Shown here piece by piece: positions 23,501-31,454 of a stretch of 64,000 nucleotides of DNA. The notes under the pieces were generated by a model. The model worked only from the letters and a program-made list of their open reading frames with translations, did not search any database and was not told where the DNA came from. Positions within the stretch are counted from its first letter, which is position 1; every line of letters starts with the position of its first letter. The DNA comes from Calothrix sp. NIES-2098 (lineage in GTDB: Bacteria > Cyanobacteriota > Cyanobacteriia > Cyanobacteriales > Nostocaceae), in contig AP018173.1 in assembly GCA_002368175.1 (NCBI GenBank), forward strand, positions 1 through 64,000. Direction: 5' to 3'. The translations under genes and the position numbers were made by a program.

Positions 23501-25485
23501 TTTAACAGGCGATCGCATTCCAATAAATAATGCAAATAATCTTCCCGCAAACAGAGAATAACCTTCACAAAAGGAATGTCCAAGACCAAGCGCAGAAACT
23601 TATAAAATGGCTGTCTTTTACTTTGATCTGTGTAAACAAAGAAGAATTCTTCAAACTGATCAAAAATTAAAACTGTTAACAAATTACGCTCGGTATTGTT
23701 CTGCAAAGTTTCACAGATAAATTCTATAGAGTTACTAGATGTATCATTGTCTACCAAACACTTTGCTAATATCCCCATCCAATCTGTATAAACTCGTATG
23801 ACAATGGGTAATACATCACGAGCATCTATTGATTTCAGTTGCAGTGCTGGTACTAATCCCCCGTTTAAGATTGAACTTTTACCTACTCCTGACTGACCAT
23901 GAAATACAGTCAATTTATGGTCATTACGGCTCATTCTATTCATCAGACGATTTACATCTTGTTGCCGACCAGAAACAGCAATTTCTTGAGCAACTTTTAC
24001 AAGCTTTTCTGCTTGGAATAATGCTGGGTTAATTACCTCATGCTGAGGAATTAAATAAGCTGCTCCAATGAAAGCACGAAAACCATATTGATGTTCAATT
24101 TGAATTTTCTCTTGTTTAATATGAAAAGCTGCAAGATATTGACCCTGTTGGTAATAAATGTTGTGCAACCTTTCCAAAATCCGAATGTAAAGCTCTGGAT
24201 CGTATTGAGGTTTAGTTTCTCTTCTTGCAGCTTTTAGAGTAGCTAAAGCATCTTGCACCTTATTAAGCTGCTGTAGCGCTCTGGCTAGTGCAAATAAATA
24301 CCAACCTTGATGATAATAACGCACCAATTCTAAATTAGCGTTGGGTTGGGTGGATTGGTTAATAGCTACAATAGAAAGCGCTTTTTCAGCAGCTTGTTTA
24401 GCTTTATTCCAAGCAGAATCAGCAAGTGCTACTTCAGCGAGAAATCCATAAGCTCTTGCTTCTCGGAACCAATCTGGATAAATTTGATATAGACTTAAAG
24501 CTTTTTGAGCAACTTTTTCTAATTCATCCCACTGCTGAAGCGTTTGCAGTACTTCTCCCAAAGTGTTAATAAACTTTGCTACCAAGTCGGGACGATTTGC
24601 TCGCTCAAATAGTTCTAGACATTTATGATAATAATCTTTAGCGTGTAAGCAAGCAGCTTCCTGTTCTGCTAAATGCTGGATAGCGTAGGTACGCCACCAT
24701 AACCCCAAATTGTGCAGTACACATCCTTCCTGCTCTAAGTTAAAACTCTGTCGCGCAAGTGCTAGACTGCGTTCATAATGCTGGCGCGACTGTTCCATCG
24801 AAACCGCATCTCGACCCAGGACAAATTCTAAACTGGCTTCTAGTTCTGCATCTAACTCCACACCCCGTTTTTGGAGTTCAGCTTGTGCTAACTCAAGTTC
24901 CACACGTTGCGGCGAACCGATTTCCAGGTTGAGTGCAGAATTATCGAGAAATTTCCCAGCACCCGCATCTAAAACTTTGGCAAAAACTTCTTCAGATGTT
25001 TGCTTGATGAATTGAACTAAATCAGGAGTTGCGATCGCAAAATGAATTATTGTTGCCCAATTCTCAAAATCTGTTGCTAATCTGATCAGCTTTTGCAGTA
25101 CTTGGTCATTAATCAATAGCAGCACAGGGAACGGAAAATTTTTTCTAAACTCCTCCCGTACTCGGTTAGCTGAAGTTAGAATTGTATCAATATCTTTAAC
25201 AGATTCCAAACCAAAAACTATTAACGCTGATGGCTGTTCATCTCCCAGTTTTTCATATATAGACGTGTAAAGAGTTTTTACTGACACAGGTAAGGTGATT
25301 TCACGAATTTTAACAGGAGATAGTTGATGTAGGCGTTGTACTATATCCTGACGGAAAGCTGCATAATTACAGCGTAGCAAAATCAACGAAAATTCTCCCT
25401 GAGAAAGGGTAATTGCTCGCACCAGAGTTTGCAATGAAAGCTCATTTTCAGCAGCTAAATTTTCTAGTTCGTGCTGATTACTCAT
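20572..25485 (-). CDS. TPR-nSTAND-WD40 signalling protein
   Basis: 1637 residues. The N-terminal 170 residues look like an alpha/beta effector or accessory domain of unknown type. TPR-like helices span about 200-480. A STAND-type P-loop (FHGQSGVGKSSILNGG, near 530) has Walker B LIFDQFEEFFF near 608, the DQFEE form of nSTAND1. A transmembrane helix lies near 890-912 (AIAGSAMMTFLAIVSVIFAF), and roughly 14 WD40 repeats run to the end (FSPDGKMIATASDDKTIKLW-type units). Such proteins sense a ligand with the repeats and activate the N-terminal domain. It overlaps the upstream ATPase gene by four bases, so the two are one operon. Confidence 0.85.
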   Translation of the reverse strand: MSNQHELENLAAENELSLQTLVRAITLSQGEFSLILLRCNYAAFRQDIVQRLHQLSPVKIREITLPVSVKTLYTSIYEKLGDEQPSALIVFGLESVKDIDTILTSANRVREEFRKNFPFPVLLLINDQVLQKLIRLATDFENWATIIHFAIATPDLVQFIKQTSEEVFAKVLDAGAGKFLDNSALNLEIGSPQRVELELAQAELQKRGVELDAELEASLEFVLGRDAVSMEQSRQHYERSLALARQSFNLEQEGCVLHNLGLWWRTYAIQHLAEQEAACLHAKDYYHKCLELFERANRPDLVAKFINTLGEVLQTLQQWDELEKVAQKALSLYQIYPDWFREARAYGFLAEVALADSAWNKAKQAAEKALSIVAINQSTQPNANLELVRYYHQGWYLFALARALQQLNKVQDALATLKAARRETKPQYDPELYIRILERLHNIYYQQGQYLAAFHIKQEKIQIEHQYGFRAFIGAAYLIPQHEVINPALFQAEKLVKVAQEIAVSGRQQDVNRLMNRMSRNDHKLTVFHGQSGVGKSSILNGGLVPALQLKSIDARDVLPIVIRVYTDWMGILAKCLVDNDTSSNSIEFICETLQNNTERNLLTVLIFDQFEEFFFVYTDQSKRQPFYKFLRLVLDIPFVKVILCLREDYLHYLLECDRLLNFTTINNNILDKNVRYYLGNFSSVDAKAVVQSLIEQTHFHLEPALIDKLVEDLADELGEVRPIELQIVGAQLQTDKITTLDQYLQLGTKEKLVERFLEEVIKDCGSENELCARVVLYLLTDDKGTRPFKTADNLAEDLKTADIVPEKEQLNLVLEILVGSGLVLKIPEDPADLYQLVHDYLVSFIRQSQQVRELEERKKEKEIRQQVEAELNHVLERQRNNAKRQRNWAIAGSAMMTFLAIVSVIFAFQAEYQRKQSEKNRIIAISKTSEALFTSQQTFDAFFEGIHAGILLKKLPSAQSDSQLRTQVVAALQQSFYWIVERDRLEGHQALIWGVTFSHDGKLIASTSYDHTIKLWNLDGSLYKTLEGHKDKVLGVSFSPDDRIIVSGDFKGIIRFWRRDGTFLKEINTHSKGVDDDKGVYSIDFSPDGQTIATGSRDGTLKLWKQDGTPLKTLKAHEYGVNSLAFSPDGKMIATGGRDSTLKLWTYNGNLLHTIKGYEDFVWDVAWSTDSQTIAAAAGSDHKIKLWNRDGTLLKDFKAHKDGINSVAFSPDGKMIATASDDKTIKLWKPDGTLLTTLSGHTNGVYSVRFSPDCKTLVSASADSTMKLWQVGSMICSRNAKIPTAGADSKMKIQIGSGVVSTLNAHSDQVNKVHFLLGEKIIVSASNDKTVKLSKLDGTLNKTFEGNNVSFSPNGQTIVTANDDNTVNLWKHGGKFLRTLFQNSDQIFDLNFSPNGKFIALGSRDNKVIILQPDSKKYQVLNKHHDWVKAVAWSPDSQMLASASDDNTVILWKQDNKGEFYRYETLTGDKGHNSWVLSVSFSPDGKMIATGSNDKTVILWRRDDKGKFSWDKKLIGHTGQVNGVSFSPKGDQIATASDDKTVKLWTHDGNLIKTLTGHSDRLLSAAFSDDGKTLALSSADGAIILWNLDELNHLNNLDSLLVRGCDWLHDYLKNNSTVNESDRHLCDDIKQKPSSQ

Positions 25486-26780
25486 AACCAGAATTCCTTA
25501 GCTTCTGCCAAAATTGGATTAATATCAAACCAAGAACCATCTTCGTCGCGGTATTCAAATACAAACATACTGCGAAGCAAAAGTTCGTATCTTTCATGAC
25601 CTCTCAAGCTTTTCTGCTGCGCAACTTCACGCAGTACTTCCCATTCATCAGCAGTAATTGCTAAAGTTAGCTCATTGCAGCGTTGTTTAATCACCCTATT
25701 TACGCACTCTCGCGACAGGGGTGGGTCTTCTTGCTGAAGACAACGAAATAATAACATCAACAGATTTCGCAAATGACCGCCGCTAACTAAGCACAGTCTT
25801 TCTAAAGTATCAGGACTATCAAAAACTTCGGTAATCAAATGCTGACTTTGTTCCCAACTCACACCAGGAAAAGCCCTGGACATAATCATTTGTTTTAGTA
25901 GTGTCATTCCCTGTGGAAATTCCGAACCATTTAGCTTTACAGGAACCATCGGTAAAACTTTAGGGTCTACTCCAAAGCGATTTGTTAACCTACCTAAAGC
26001 ATTGGAAAAAATCAACACTAGGGGAATGGTATAAACTACGTGACAATTTAGCTGTTTTAACTGTTCACCACGTTCCACAAAGAGATATTCTGGTTGGTAA
26101 TAACCAGATGACTTAAAAGAATTATCAACTCGGTCGAGATTATCGACAATTACCACCAGTCCTTTTTTACCTTGCTGCGCCAGTTTTTCTCTAGCAGGCT
26201 TGAGTAATTCTTTGTTAATTGATTCTAAAATACCATTGGTGCGCGGTTCTAAATATTGTCGCAGTTGGACGCGAAGTTTGGGACTATCTTTAGTTTTAGC
26301 AGTAATTTTGGCAATACCTACAGATAACTCTCCCCCAAGTTCTATCGGCATTTGTAAAAATTCAGCAAGTTCAGTAAACAGAGTTTGAAAGTATCCAGGC
26401 TTGAGATTAATTTTTATTGCTTCCAAACTTTGACTTACTTCACGAGCAACTGCCAATAATATATCTGTAACATCAACATCAGCCATATCCAGGCTTTGGC
26501 TGGACTCAAAATAAACCACATGAAATCCCTGGTGTTCTAACTCTGCTTTTAGTCGCAGTAACTCAGTGGATTTGCCACAACCTATATGTCCTGTAAATAA
26601 TTGACAAGTAGCTTGTTCCGGTGCAAGGCGGGTGATAGTTCGCCCTAATTCCTCAATAATCTTGGCACCACGCACTTTGGAGAAATCAATATAATACTGT
26701 TTATCCTCTGGTTTACTTATAACCAGAGTCTTGCTGGGGTTGCACGCTTGAAAAAAACTGAGTAAATCTAGTTTCATCAC
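25482..26780 (-). CDS. P-loop ATPase partner of the nSTAND-WD40 protein
   Basis: 432 residues. Walker A GHIGCGKSTELLRLK (about 64-78), an alpha/beta ATPase core with Walker B GLVVIVDNLDRVD near 205-217, and a winged-helix-like C-terminal region (VLREVAQQKSLRGHERYELLLRSMFVFEYRDEDGSWFDINP) fit the AAA/ORC-like STAND group. Its stop overlaps the downstream start by four bases (ATGA), which implies translational coupling with the WD40 protein. A two-component defence or signalling pair is likely; the substrate is unknown. Confidence 0.75.
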   Translation of the reverse strand: MMKLDLLSFFQACNPSKTLVISKPEDKQYYIDFSKVRGAKIIEELGRTITRLAPEQATCQLFTGHIGCGKSTELLRLKAELEHQGFHVVYFESSQSLDMADVDVTDILLAVAREVSQSLEAIKINLKPGYFQTLFTELAEFLQMPIELGGELSVGIAKITAKTKDSPKLRVQLRQYLEPRTNGILESINKELLKPAREKLAQQGKKGLVVIVDNLDRVDNSFKSSGYYQPEYLFVERGEQLKQLNCHVVYTIPLVLIFSNALGRLTNRFGVDPKVLPMVPVKLNGSEFPQGMTLLKQMIMSRAFPGVSWEQSQHLITEVFDSPDTLERLCLVSGGHLRNLLMLLFRCLQQEDPPLSRECVNRVIKQRCNELTLAITADEWEVLREVAQQKSLRGHERYELLLRSMFVFEYRDEDGSWFDINPILAEAKEFWL

Positions 26781-27094
26781 AAATCACCCGAAATCAGCTT
26801 GACACTCTTGCCCATCTCAGTGATTATACAGACGATAAAGCTACCATTTCGGAACAAACTTCTTTAGATTGACTAATTATTTATGTCTGATCAATATTTT
26901 TCATCTCCTTAGCTTTCCCTGATTCCCCAGCCACGACCGTGCAAAAGTGTTGCGAGACATTACCTACGAAAAACCCATGCTGTAAGCAGATCTAGATTTC
27001 ATAGAGTAAGTGTTTCTTAGTTTTTTCTTTCTCCAAAACTGGTGAAGAAAAGAGCAGTGTAGGTGGGGGTGCGAACCCCGCACACGCCACTTGG
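26781..27094. other. Intergenic region
   Basis: About 310 bp with no gene. A G+C-rich patch near 27064-27091 (GGGGGTGCGAACCCCGC) resembles a tRNA T-arm, but the rest of a tRNA is absent. Confidence 0.3.
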
Positions 27095-27400
27095 TTATAA
27101 ATCAAAATCAAGAGTGAAAGTTTCGCCATCTGAAGTTTCTTGAATTTCCTGTGTAGATGGCGTTGGAGTAGACTGTTCTTCTGGGTTTTGCTTTGTAGCA
27201 CTAGGAGTAACAACAGGTGTATGTGGGACTGCTGAATATATCGGGAATGCACCTTTTTTGAATGCAAAATAGCAATCAATGATAAAGTAAAGCGTCTCTA
27301 GGTAACTTTTATCTAATTGTTGTGATTCTGCAAATATGCGTTCGCGGTAGCTGTCTTTAATGCGAATTTTTTCTGGGGTTGAGTCTTGTTTATCTGCCAT
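27095..27400 (-). CDS. ParR-like adaptor encoded after ParM
   Basis: 101 residues. KIRIKDSYRERIFAESQQLDKSYLETLYFIIDCYFAFKKG resembles a ribbon-helix-helix strand and two helices. A long proline/threonine/glutamate tail ends DGETFTLDFDL. In ParM systems a small DNA-binding adaptor (ParR) encoded just downstream of the filament protein joins the centromere to the filament, and its C-terminus contacts ParM. Position (22 bp after parM) and size fit; sequence evidence alone is weak. Confidence 0.6.
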   Translation of the reverse strand: MADKQDSTPEKIRIKDSYRERIFAESQQLDKSYLETLYFIIDCYFAFKKGAFPIYSAVPHTPVVTPSATKQNPEEQSTPTPSTQEIQETSDGETFTLDFDL

Positions 27401-27422
27401 TGTTATCTTCTACAAAGTATGC

Positions 27423-28382
27423 TTAGGTATTCTTTTTGACAATCGCTTTAGCCATTTCTAGGAGTCCAAAGGCATTAGCTTCTACCGGATTATCCAGAAT
27501 TCTGAAACCATTCTTCTCTAATAACTTCTTAAATCCAGGTAACAGACAACCGCCACCAATCGCCCAAATTTCATCTCCAGTGTGTTTGGCATCAAGTGTG
27601 AGATTCACAACTTTCTTCAAGTATTTTTCATACCAGTCTTTTAAACAAGCACTATAAACATCTTTGATATCAATGTCACGGCTATACCTGGTATGTCCCA
27701 TTTCTAGACAAAATCGAATCTTTGATGGATCGCCGATTTTCCCGCCATTGAGATGTTTCATTTTTTGAGAGATATCCTCTATGAGAACTTCTACACCTGT
27801 GGGATAAGGAGTATGAACTTCCCGCTTACCTTGGCTGTAACGAGAATACAGAGTTGTACCGTTGCCAAAGTCTAAAACGGTTAATTTTGGGGGAAGTTGT
27901 TGTCCAAACAATGCACCCATTCCCTCGGGGACGACTTTGAGTACTTCAATCTTTACCTCTGAAACTTTGCCAGCAAGTATTGGTTGGTATTCACCGTTGA
28001 GTACTTGTTTCAATTCTTCTGCCAAACCAACATCATGTAGGCTGACGACTAACTTTAAATGCCAAGCTTTACGGTGTGGCAGATGTGCCAATGCACCCAA
28101 TAATGTAATTAGTGCATTATTGACTTTGTTCTCGTTGTTATCTGTATTACGGTCAAAATGATAACCTGTGCGAAAAGCAGATTCGCCGACAGTGTAAGCA
28201 GTACCATTGAAAACTACTCTTCCGGGGACATCTTCCATCTCAACGGAAGAAATGTAGCTGGGTACGCGAACAACATCAAAGCCATCGACTAAAAGTTTCA
28301 GGCTACCGTAACCGTTATCAAAGCCCGCTGGAAAAATTTTTTGTAAAGCGTGAATGTTGGTCATGGGGGTCAAGTAGGGCAT
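27423..28382 (-). CDS. parM: ParM/StbA-like actin-fold segregation protein
   Basis: 319 residues. Actin-fold phosphate loops are visible: GFDNGYGSLKLLVDG (about 20-34), LTVLDFGNGTTLYSRY (near 170) and the adenosine motif EIWAIGGGCLLPGF (near 277). It is expected to polymerise with ATP and push sister replicons apart. The first ATG (28382) or the seventh codon (28364) could be the start; neither has a clear ribosome-binding site. A TACCCTA-rich region follows upstream as a candidate centromere and promoter. Confidence 0.85.
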   Translation of the reverse strand: MPYLTPMTNIHALQKIFPAGFDNGYGSLKLLVDGFDVVRVPSYISSVEMEDVPGRVVFNGTAYTVGESAFRTGYHFDRNTDNNENKVNNALITLLGALAHLPHRKAWHLKLVVSLHDVGLAEELKQVLNGEYQPILAGKVSEVKIEVLKVVPEGMGALFGQQLPPKLTVLDFGNGTTLYSRYSQGKREVHTPYPTGVEVLIEDISQKMKHLNGGKIGDPSKIRFCLEMGHTRYSRDIDIKDVYSACLKDWYEKYLKKVVNLTLDAKHTGDEIWAIGGGCLLPGFKKLLEKNGFRILDNPVEANAFGLLEMAKAIVKKNT

Positions 28383-28402
28383 AAAGTATTAATTAGCCAA
28401 AA

Positions 28403-28504
28403 ATACCCTAAGCATCACCTATATATATCCTAAATAGGGGTTAAATTGAGTATCAAAATTCCCGACTATTTATAGGGTATATATAGCCCTCACTTATACC
28501 CTAG
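28403..28504. promoter_or_regulatory. Candidate parMR centromere and operator
   Basis: Motifs ATACCCTA (28403), CCTATATATATCCTA (28418), ATAGGGG (28434), TATAGGGTATATATAG (about 28471) and TATACCCTAG (28495) recur in both orientations within 100 bp upstream of parM. parC centromeres of ParMR systems are short repeats in this position. Confidence 0.45.
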
Positions 28505-28863
28505 AAAAATTCTTGTGGATTGGTAACGATGTCAACTTTTGTGCTCTACTTTTACAAAAGTAGTAGAACTAGTCCAACTGACTATTTGATTGAGCAAGAA
28601 GCGCATAAATAGCTCATTGACCAATAATCCATGCTGCGTAAACTCTAACTTTTATTTATGGGGATAAGCCGCGCTTGTGATTTTAATCGCCATCTTTTGG
28701 CTATAAGCTAATCGTCATTCATTTTTCCAGGCTGATTCACTTGTAGTAAGGGTTTCAGCCCTAGTTTTATACAACTTAAATGCTGATTAGATTATTACTT
28801 CCATTTTTTATCTCCGCTTGAACTTAATTAGCAAAATTCAGGGATTGAAACTGTAAGATAAAT
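28505..28863. other. Intergenic region
   Basis: About 360 bp between parM and the parB gene, which read in the same direction. No gene seen; GTAGTAGAACTAGTCC-like short repeats occur near 28560. Confidence 0.3.
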
Positions 28864-29976
28864 TCAAGCATTGAGAACTTTAGAGAGCGCTACTAACTTT
28901 TGTTCTAGGAGTGCTCGTAACTGTTGAAGCTGTTCCTGACTAGCTCCCTGTAGCGAATCTTCAGATAGCTCCTTAATTTTTTGAATTACAGCTTTCACTT
29001 CTTTCGATTCAGATTTTTTGTACTTTAAATATTTATCCTTAATTGCTTTAATCAGTTGACGGGTTTCTGGGACTGTCAGGTTTTCGTTTAATACTTTATT
29101 TGTAGCGGCAATTCGCTCGGAAGTTGCTTGTTCTTCCTTTATGTCAAGTCCTTTTGCTGAAAGTGTTGCCAATGCTAAAGCATGAGCGCCCTTCAAGCCC
29201 TTTTGCCTAATTGCATCTTTCAAATCTTGAGGTAAGAATAGCATTGGCATAAGATTAGTTTTTACAGAACTTGGATTTAAGCCTAGTTCTAACAGTACTA
29301 AAAGTAGACTTTGCTCTGTATCTATAACTCCTAACTGCTCTAAACCTTGTTGCTGCTTTTCAGTGCTAACATTGATGAGATTTGTGAGTTCTTTGCTGTT
29401 ACCATCTCTTTCTATTCGTTTAAGTACTGTTCCTAAAAGCGTAAATATTTCATCTATTGTTAAATCTGTAGACTTAGTTACTTCTTTAAATACCGCCTCT
29501 GCCTTATCTAAAGGGTTTAAATCCTCAAAGCCAAGAAAAGTAATAAGTGCAGATTGGGTTAAATCTTTAGGCATTGGAACCACGACAGCGCGAATGGTTT
29601 TCCATCCTAAAACCCTTGCACCCTCAGTACGCAGTTGACCATCAAGCAGCATATAGCGTCCGTTTTCCTGAAGTACCAGAATAACTGAAGAAATTTGCCC
29701 ATGCTTTTTGAGTAAACGTGCTTTCGCTTGAATTGATTCTGATGTAATTGTCTGCCGAGGTTGGTTAGGATTGGAATCGATCAGGTCTAAGTCAATCTCA
29801 ACTTCTCCTGATTGATTTTGTAACTGTTCTCGAAGTTTTTCCAATTCTATTTCTAAATCTGGGGATTGAGTAGCTCTTAGGCGCTCCACTTCTGACTGAA
29901 GTTCGGCAATTTTTTGTTCTTGATCTGTCTTTTGAATTGCGCCACTGAATCTGTCAGCAATTTTAGGTAAGGCCAC
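28864..29976 (-). CDS. parB: ParB-like partition protein with long coiled-coil N-terminus
   Basis: 370 residues. A coiled coil (about 16-55, DQEQKIAELQSEVERLRATQ) precedes the ParB-type domain: VEIDLDLIDSNPNQPRQTI, GRYMLLDGQLRTEGARVLGWKTI and the helices FLGFEDLNPLDKAEAVFKEV. LDGQLRTEGAR takes the place of the GERRxRA signature, so CTP use may differ. It follows parA with a two-base gap. A second helical domain and a Q/L-rich end complete it. This is the second ParAB cassette of the window and is unlike the first in sequence. Confidence 0.85.
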   Translation of the reverse strand: MALPKIADRFSGAIQKTDQEQKIAELQSEVERLRATQSPDLEIELEKLREQLQNQSGEVEIDLDLIDSNPNQPRQTITSESIQAKARLLKKHGQISSVILVLQENGRYMLLDGQLRTEGARVLGWKTIRAVVVPMPKDLTQSALITFLGFEDLNPLDKAEAVFKEVTKSTDLTIDEIFTLLGTVLKRIERDGNSKELTNLINVSTEKQQQGLEQLGVIDTEQSLLLVLLELGLNPSSVKTNLMPMLFLPQDLKDAIRQKGLKGAHALALATLSAKGLDIKEEQATSERIAATNKVLNENLTVPETRQLIKAIKDKYLKYKKSESKEVKAVIQKIKELSEDSLQGASQEQLQQLRALLEQKLVALSKVLNA

Positions 29977-29978
29977 GG

Positions 29979-30779
29979 TTATTTCTTCTCCTTTTTATCC
30001 TTTATCAAAGCTGCTAAATCGTCTGCTATTGGTTTGAAATCTTTACAAGCAGGATGCTTGGGACGGAATTTCTGTAAAGGCAAGCCATGAGCACTAGCAT
30101 TTTTAAATTCATTCGAGTTGCGAACTTTGGGGTAAAGCTTCAAGTGTAACTGATTAGCAATTTCTGGCAATTGCTCTAAATATTGTCTATGCATTGCCAC
30201 CGACTCATCATACATACTTGGTACAAAACCGAGAATTGGTGGTCTTGGTTCAAGATGCAATTCCTCCGCTGTGGAAATACACCATTCTACTAGTTCAGCT
30301 GACCCAGAAATGGCTTTCATTTCCAGTTGTACTGGTACTAAAATATGTGTTGACGCTGCTAAAGCATTGACATTAAGCATTCCTAAGGTGGCAGGACAAT
30401 CCAAAATTATTAAGTTATGAGGCAGTGGGGAACTTTTAAGGCGATCGCTTAGTGCATACTCTCCTCGTTTTCTAATTACCAATTCATTTGCTATCTCAGC
30501 TAATAGTGGATGTCCTTGACAGACTTCTACTTTGTGATCCTGCCAAACCCGAACAAGAGACCAATTGCCTTTGAAGTCTTTCGATAAAACTTTTACTAAA
30601 GTGTTTGATGCTTCTGCTGGTGGTAGTCCGCAAAAAACATCCAAAGAACGCTGTGGATCTAGATCAATCATTGCTACTGAAAAGCCACGCCGACTCATTT
30701 CATAAGCAAGGTGTACACTCAGCGTAGTTTTGCCTACACCGCCCGCGTTTGCCAAAAGTGAAAGAACTATCTGCTTCAT
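29979..30779 (-). CDS. parA: ParA-type partition ATPase
   Basis: 266 residues from the internal ATG at 30779 (MKQIVLSLLANAGGVGKTT); the frame extends eight codons further. Walker A NAGGVGKTT, VAMIDLDPQRSLDVF and LIILDCPATLGMLN form the ATPase site. It drives partition with the ParB encoded two bases downstream. Sequence similarity to the other large ParA here is limited to the family motifs, pointing to an independent origin. Confidence 0.9.
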   Translation of the reverse strand: MKQIVLSLLANAGGVGKTTLSVHLAYEMSRRGFSVAMIDLDPQRSLDVFCGLPPAEASNTLVKVLSKDFKGNWSLVRVWQDHKVEVCQGHPLLAEIANELVIRKRGEYALSDRLKSSPLPHNLIILDCPATLGMLNVNALAASTHILVPVQLEMKAISGSAELVEWCISTAEELHLEPRPPILGFVPSMYDESVAMHRQYLEQLPEIANQLHLKLYPKVRNSNEFKNASAHGLPLQKFRPKHPACKDFKPIADDLAALIKDKKEKK

Positions 30780-30803
30780 ATGATTAGTTTTGTCGAATTT
30801 CAA

Positions 30804-31454
30804 AATCCGACATAATGGTGTTGAATATTTACTTTTAAGGACGTGACTGCAAAAAAGTGCTTTAGTTTAAACGTTTAGATTTGATATCCTCTCACCAATA
30901 AAAAAGTACCGTTTAGGGGTGGAGTTAATCAGCGATTTCCAGTCGGAGCCAGTCTTTTTGGTTGATATGTTAATCGATTTTGGATTTGAGATTGCTAGGC
31001 GGTAGCGTAGCAAAGAGTAAGGGTAAGAGACGCACTCGCATTCGCGATTTGGAATACAAGGATTTGTTCTGTCCACAGATGTGCATAAACTGAAATCATC
31101 TAAAATCTAAAATTGGTACGATCAAAGTAGTTGCTTGTTTACAGAGTAAATAAGGCTGGCTCCTACTTTTGGTTTAGTAATACCCCACCGGTGAAACACA
31201 CTTTTTTTCAGGCTTTGCGCCAATAATATAGTTGCAGCAGCCTAATAGAACGAAGACGGTAGAGGTTATTATATGCAGTTTTGTCTGCTACATTAGCATG
31301 TCGGATTTTAAAATTCTACAATTGCACTGTCTGAATTTTCTATGAATTGAAGTAATTACCGCGCTCGCCTAAGAACAACTGGTACGTTCTGGATATAAAA
31401 TACCGAACGGTGCGAAAATTATTATTAGTGGATATAACGCGCCTAATCAGAACC
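30804..31454. other. Intergenic region before the SNF2 helicase gene
   Basis: About 650 bp. There are AT-rich TTTTGGATTTGAGATT-type tracts near 30970-30990 that recur in cyanobacterial intergenic DNA. No gene or RNA recognised. Promoters for the divergent parAB and helicase genes must lie here. Confidence 0.3.

Noticed and set aside
27064..27093. tRNA-like T-arm (GGGGGTGCGAACCCCGC)
   Set aside because: The loop lacks the TTCRA pattern, and no acceptor, D or anticodon arms can be found upstream.
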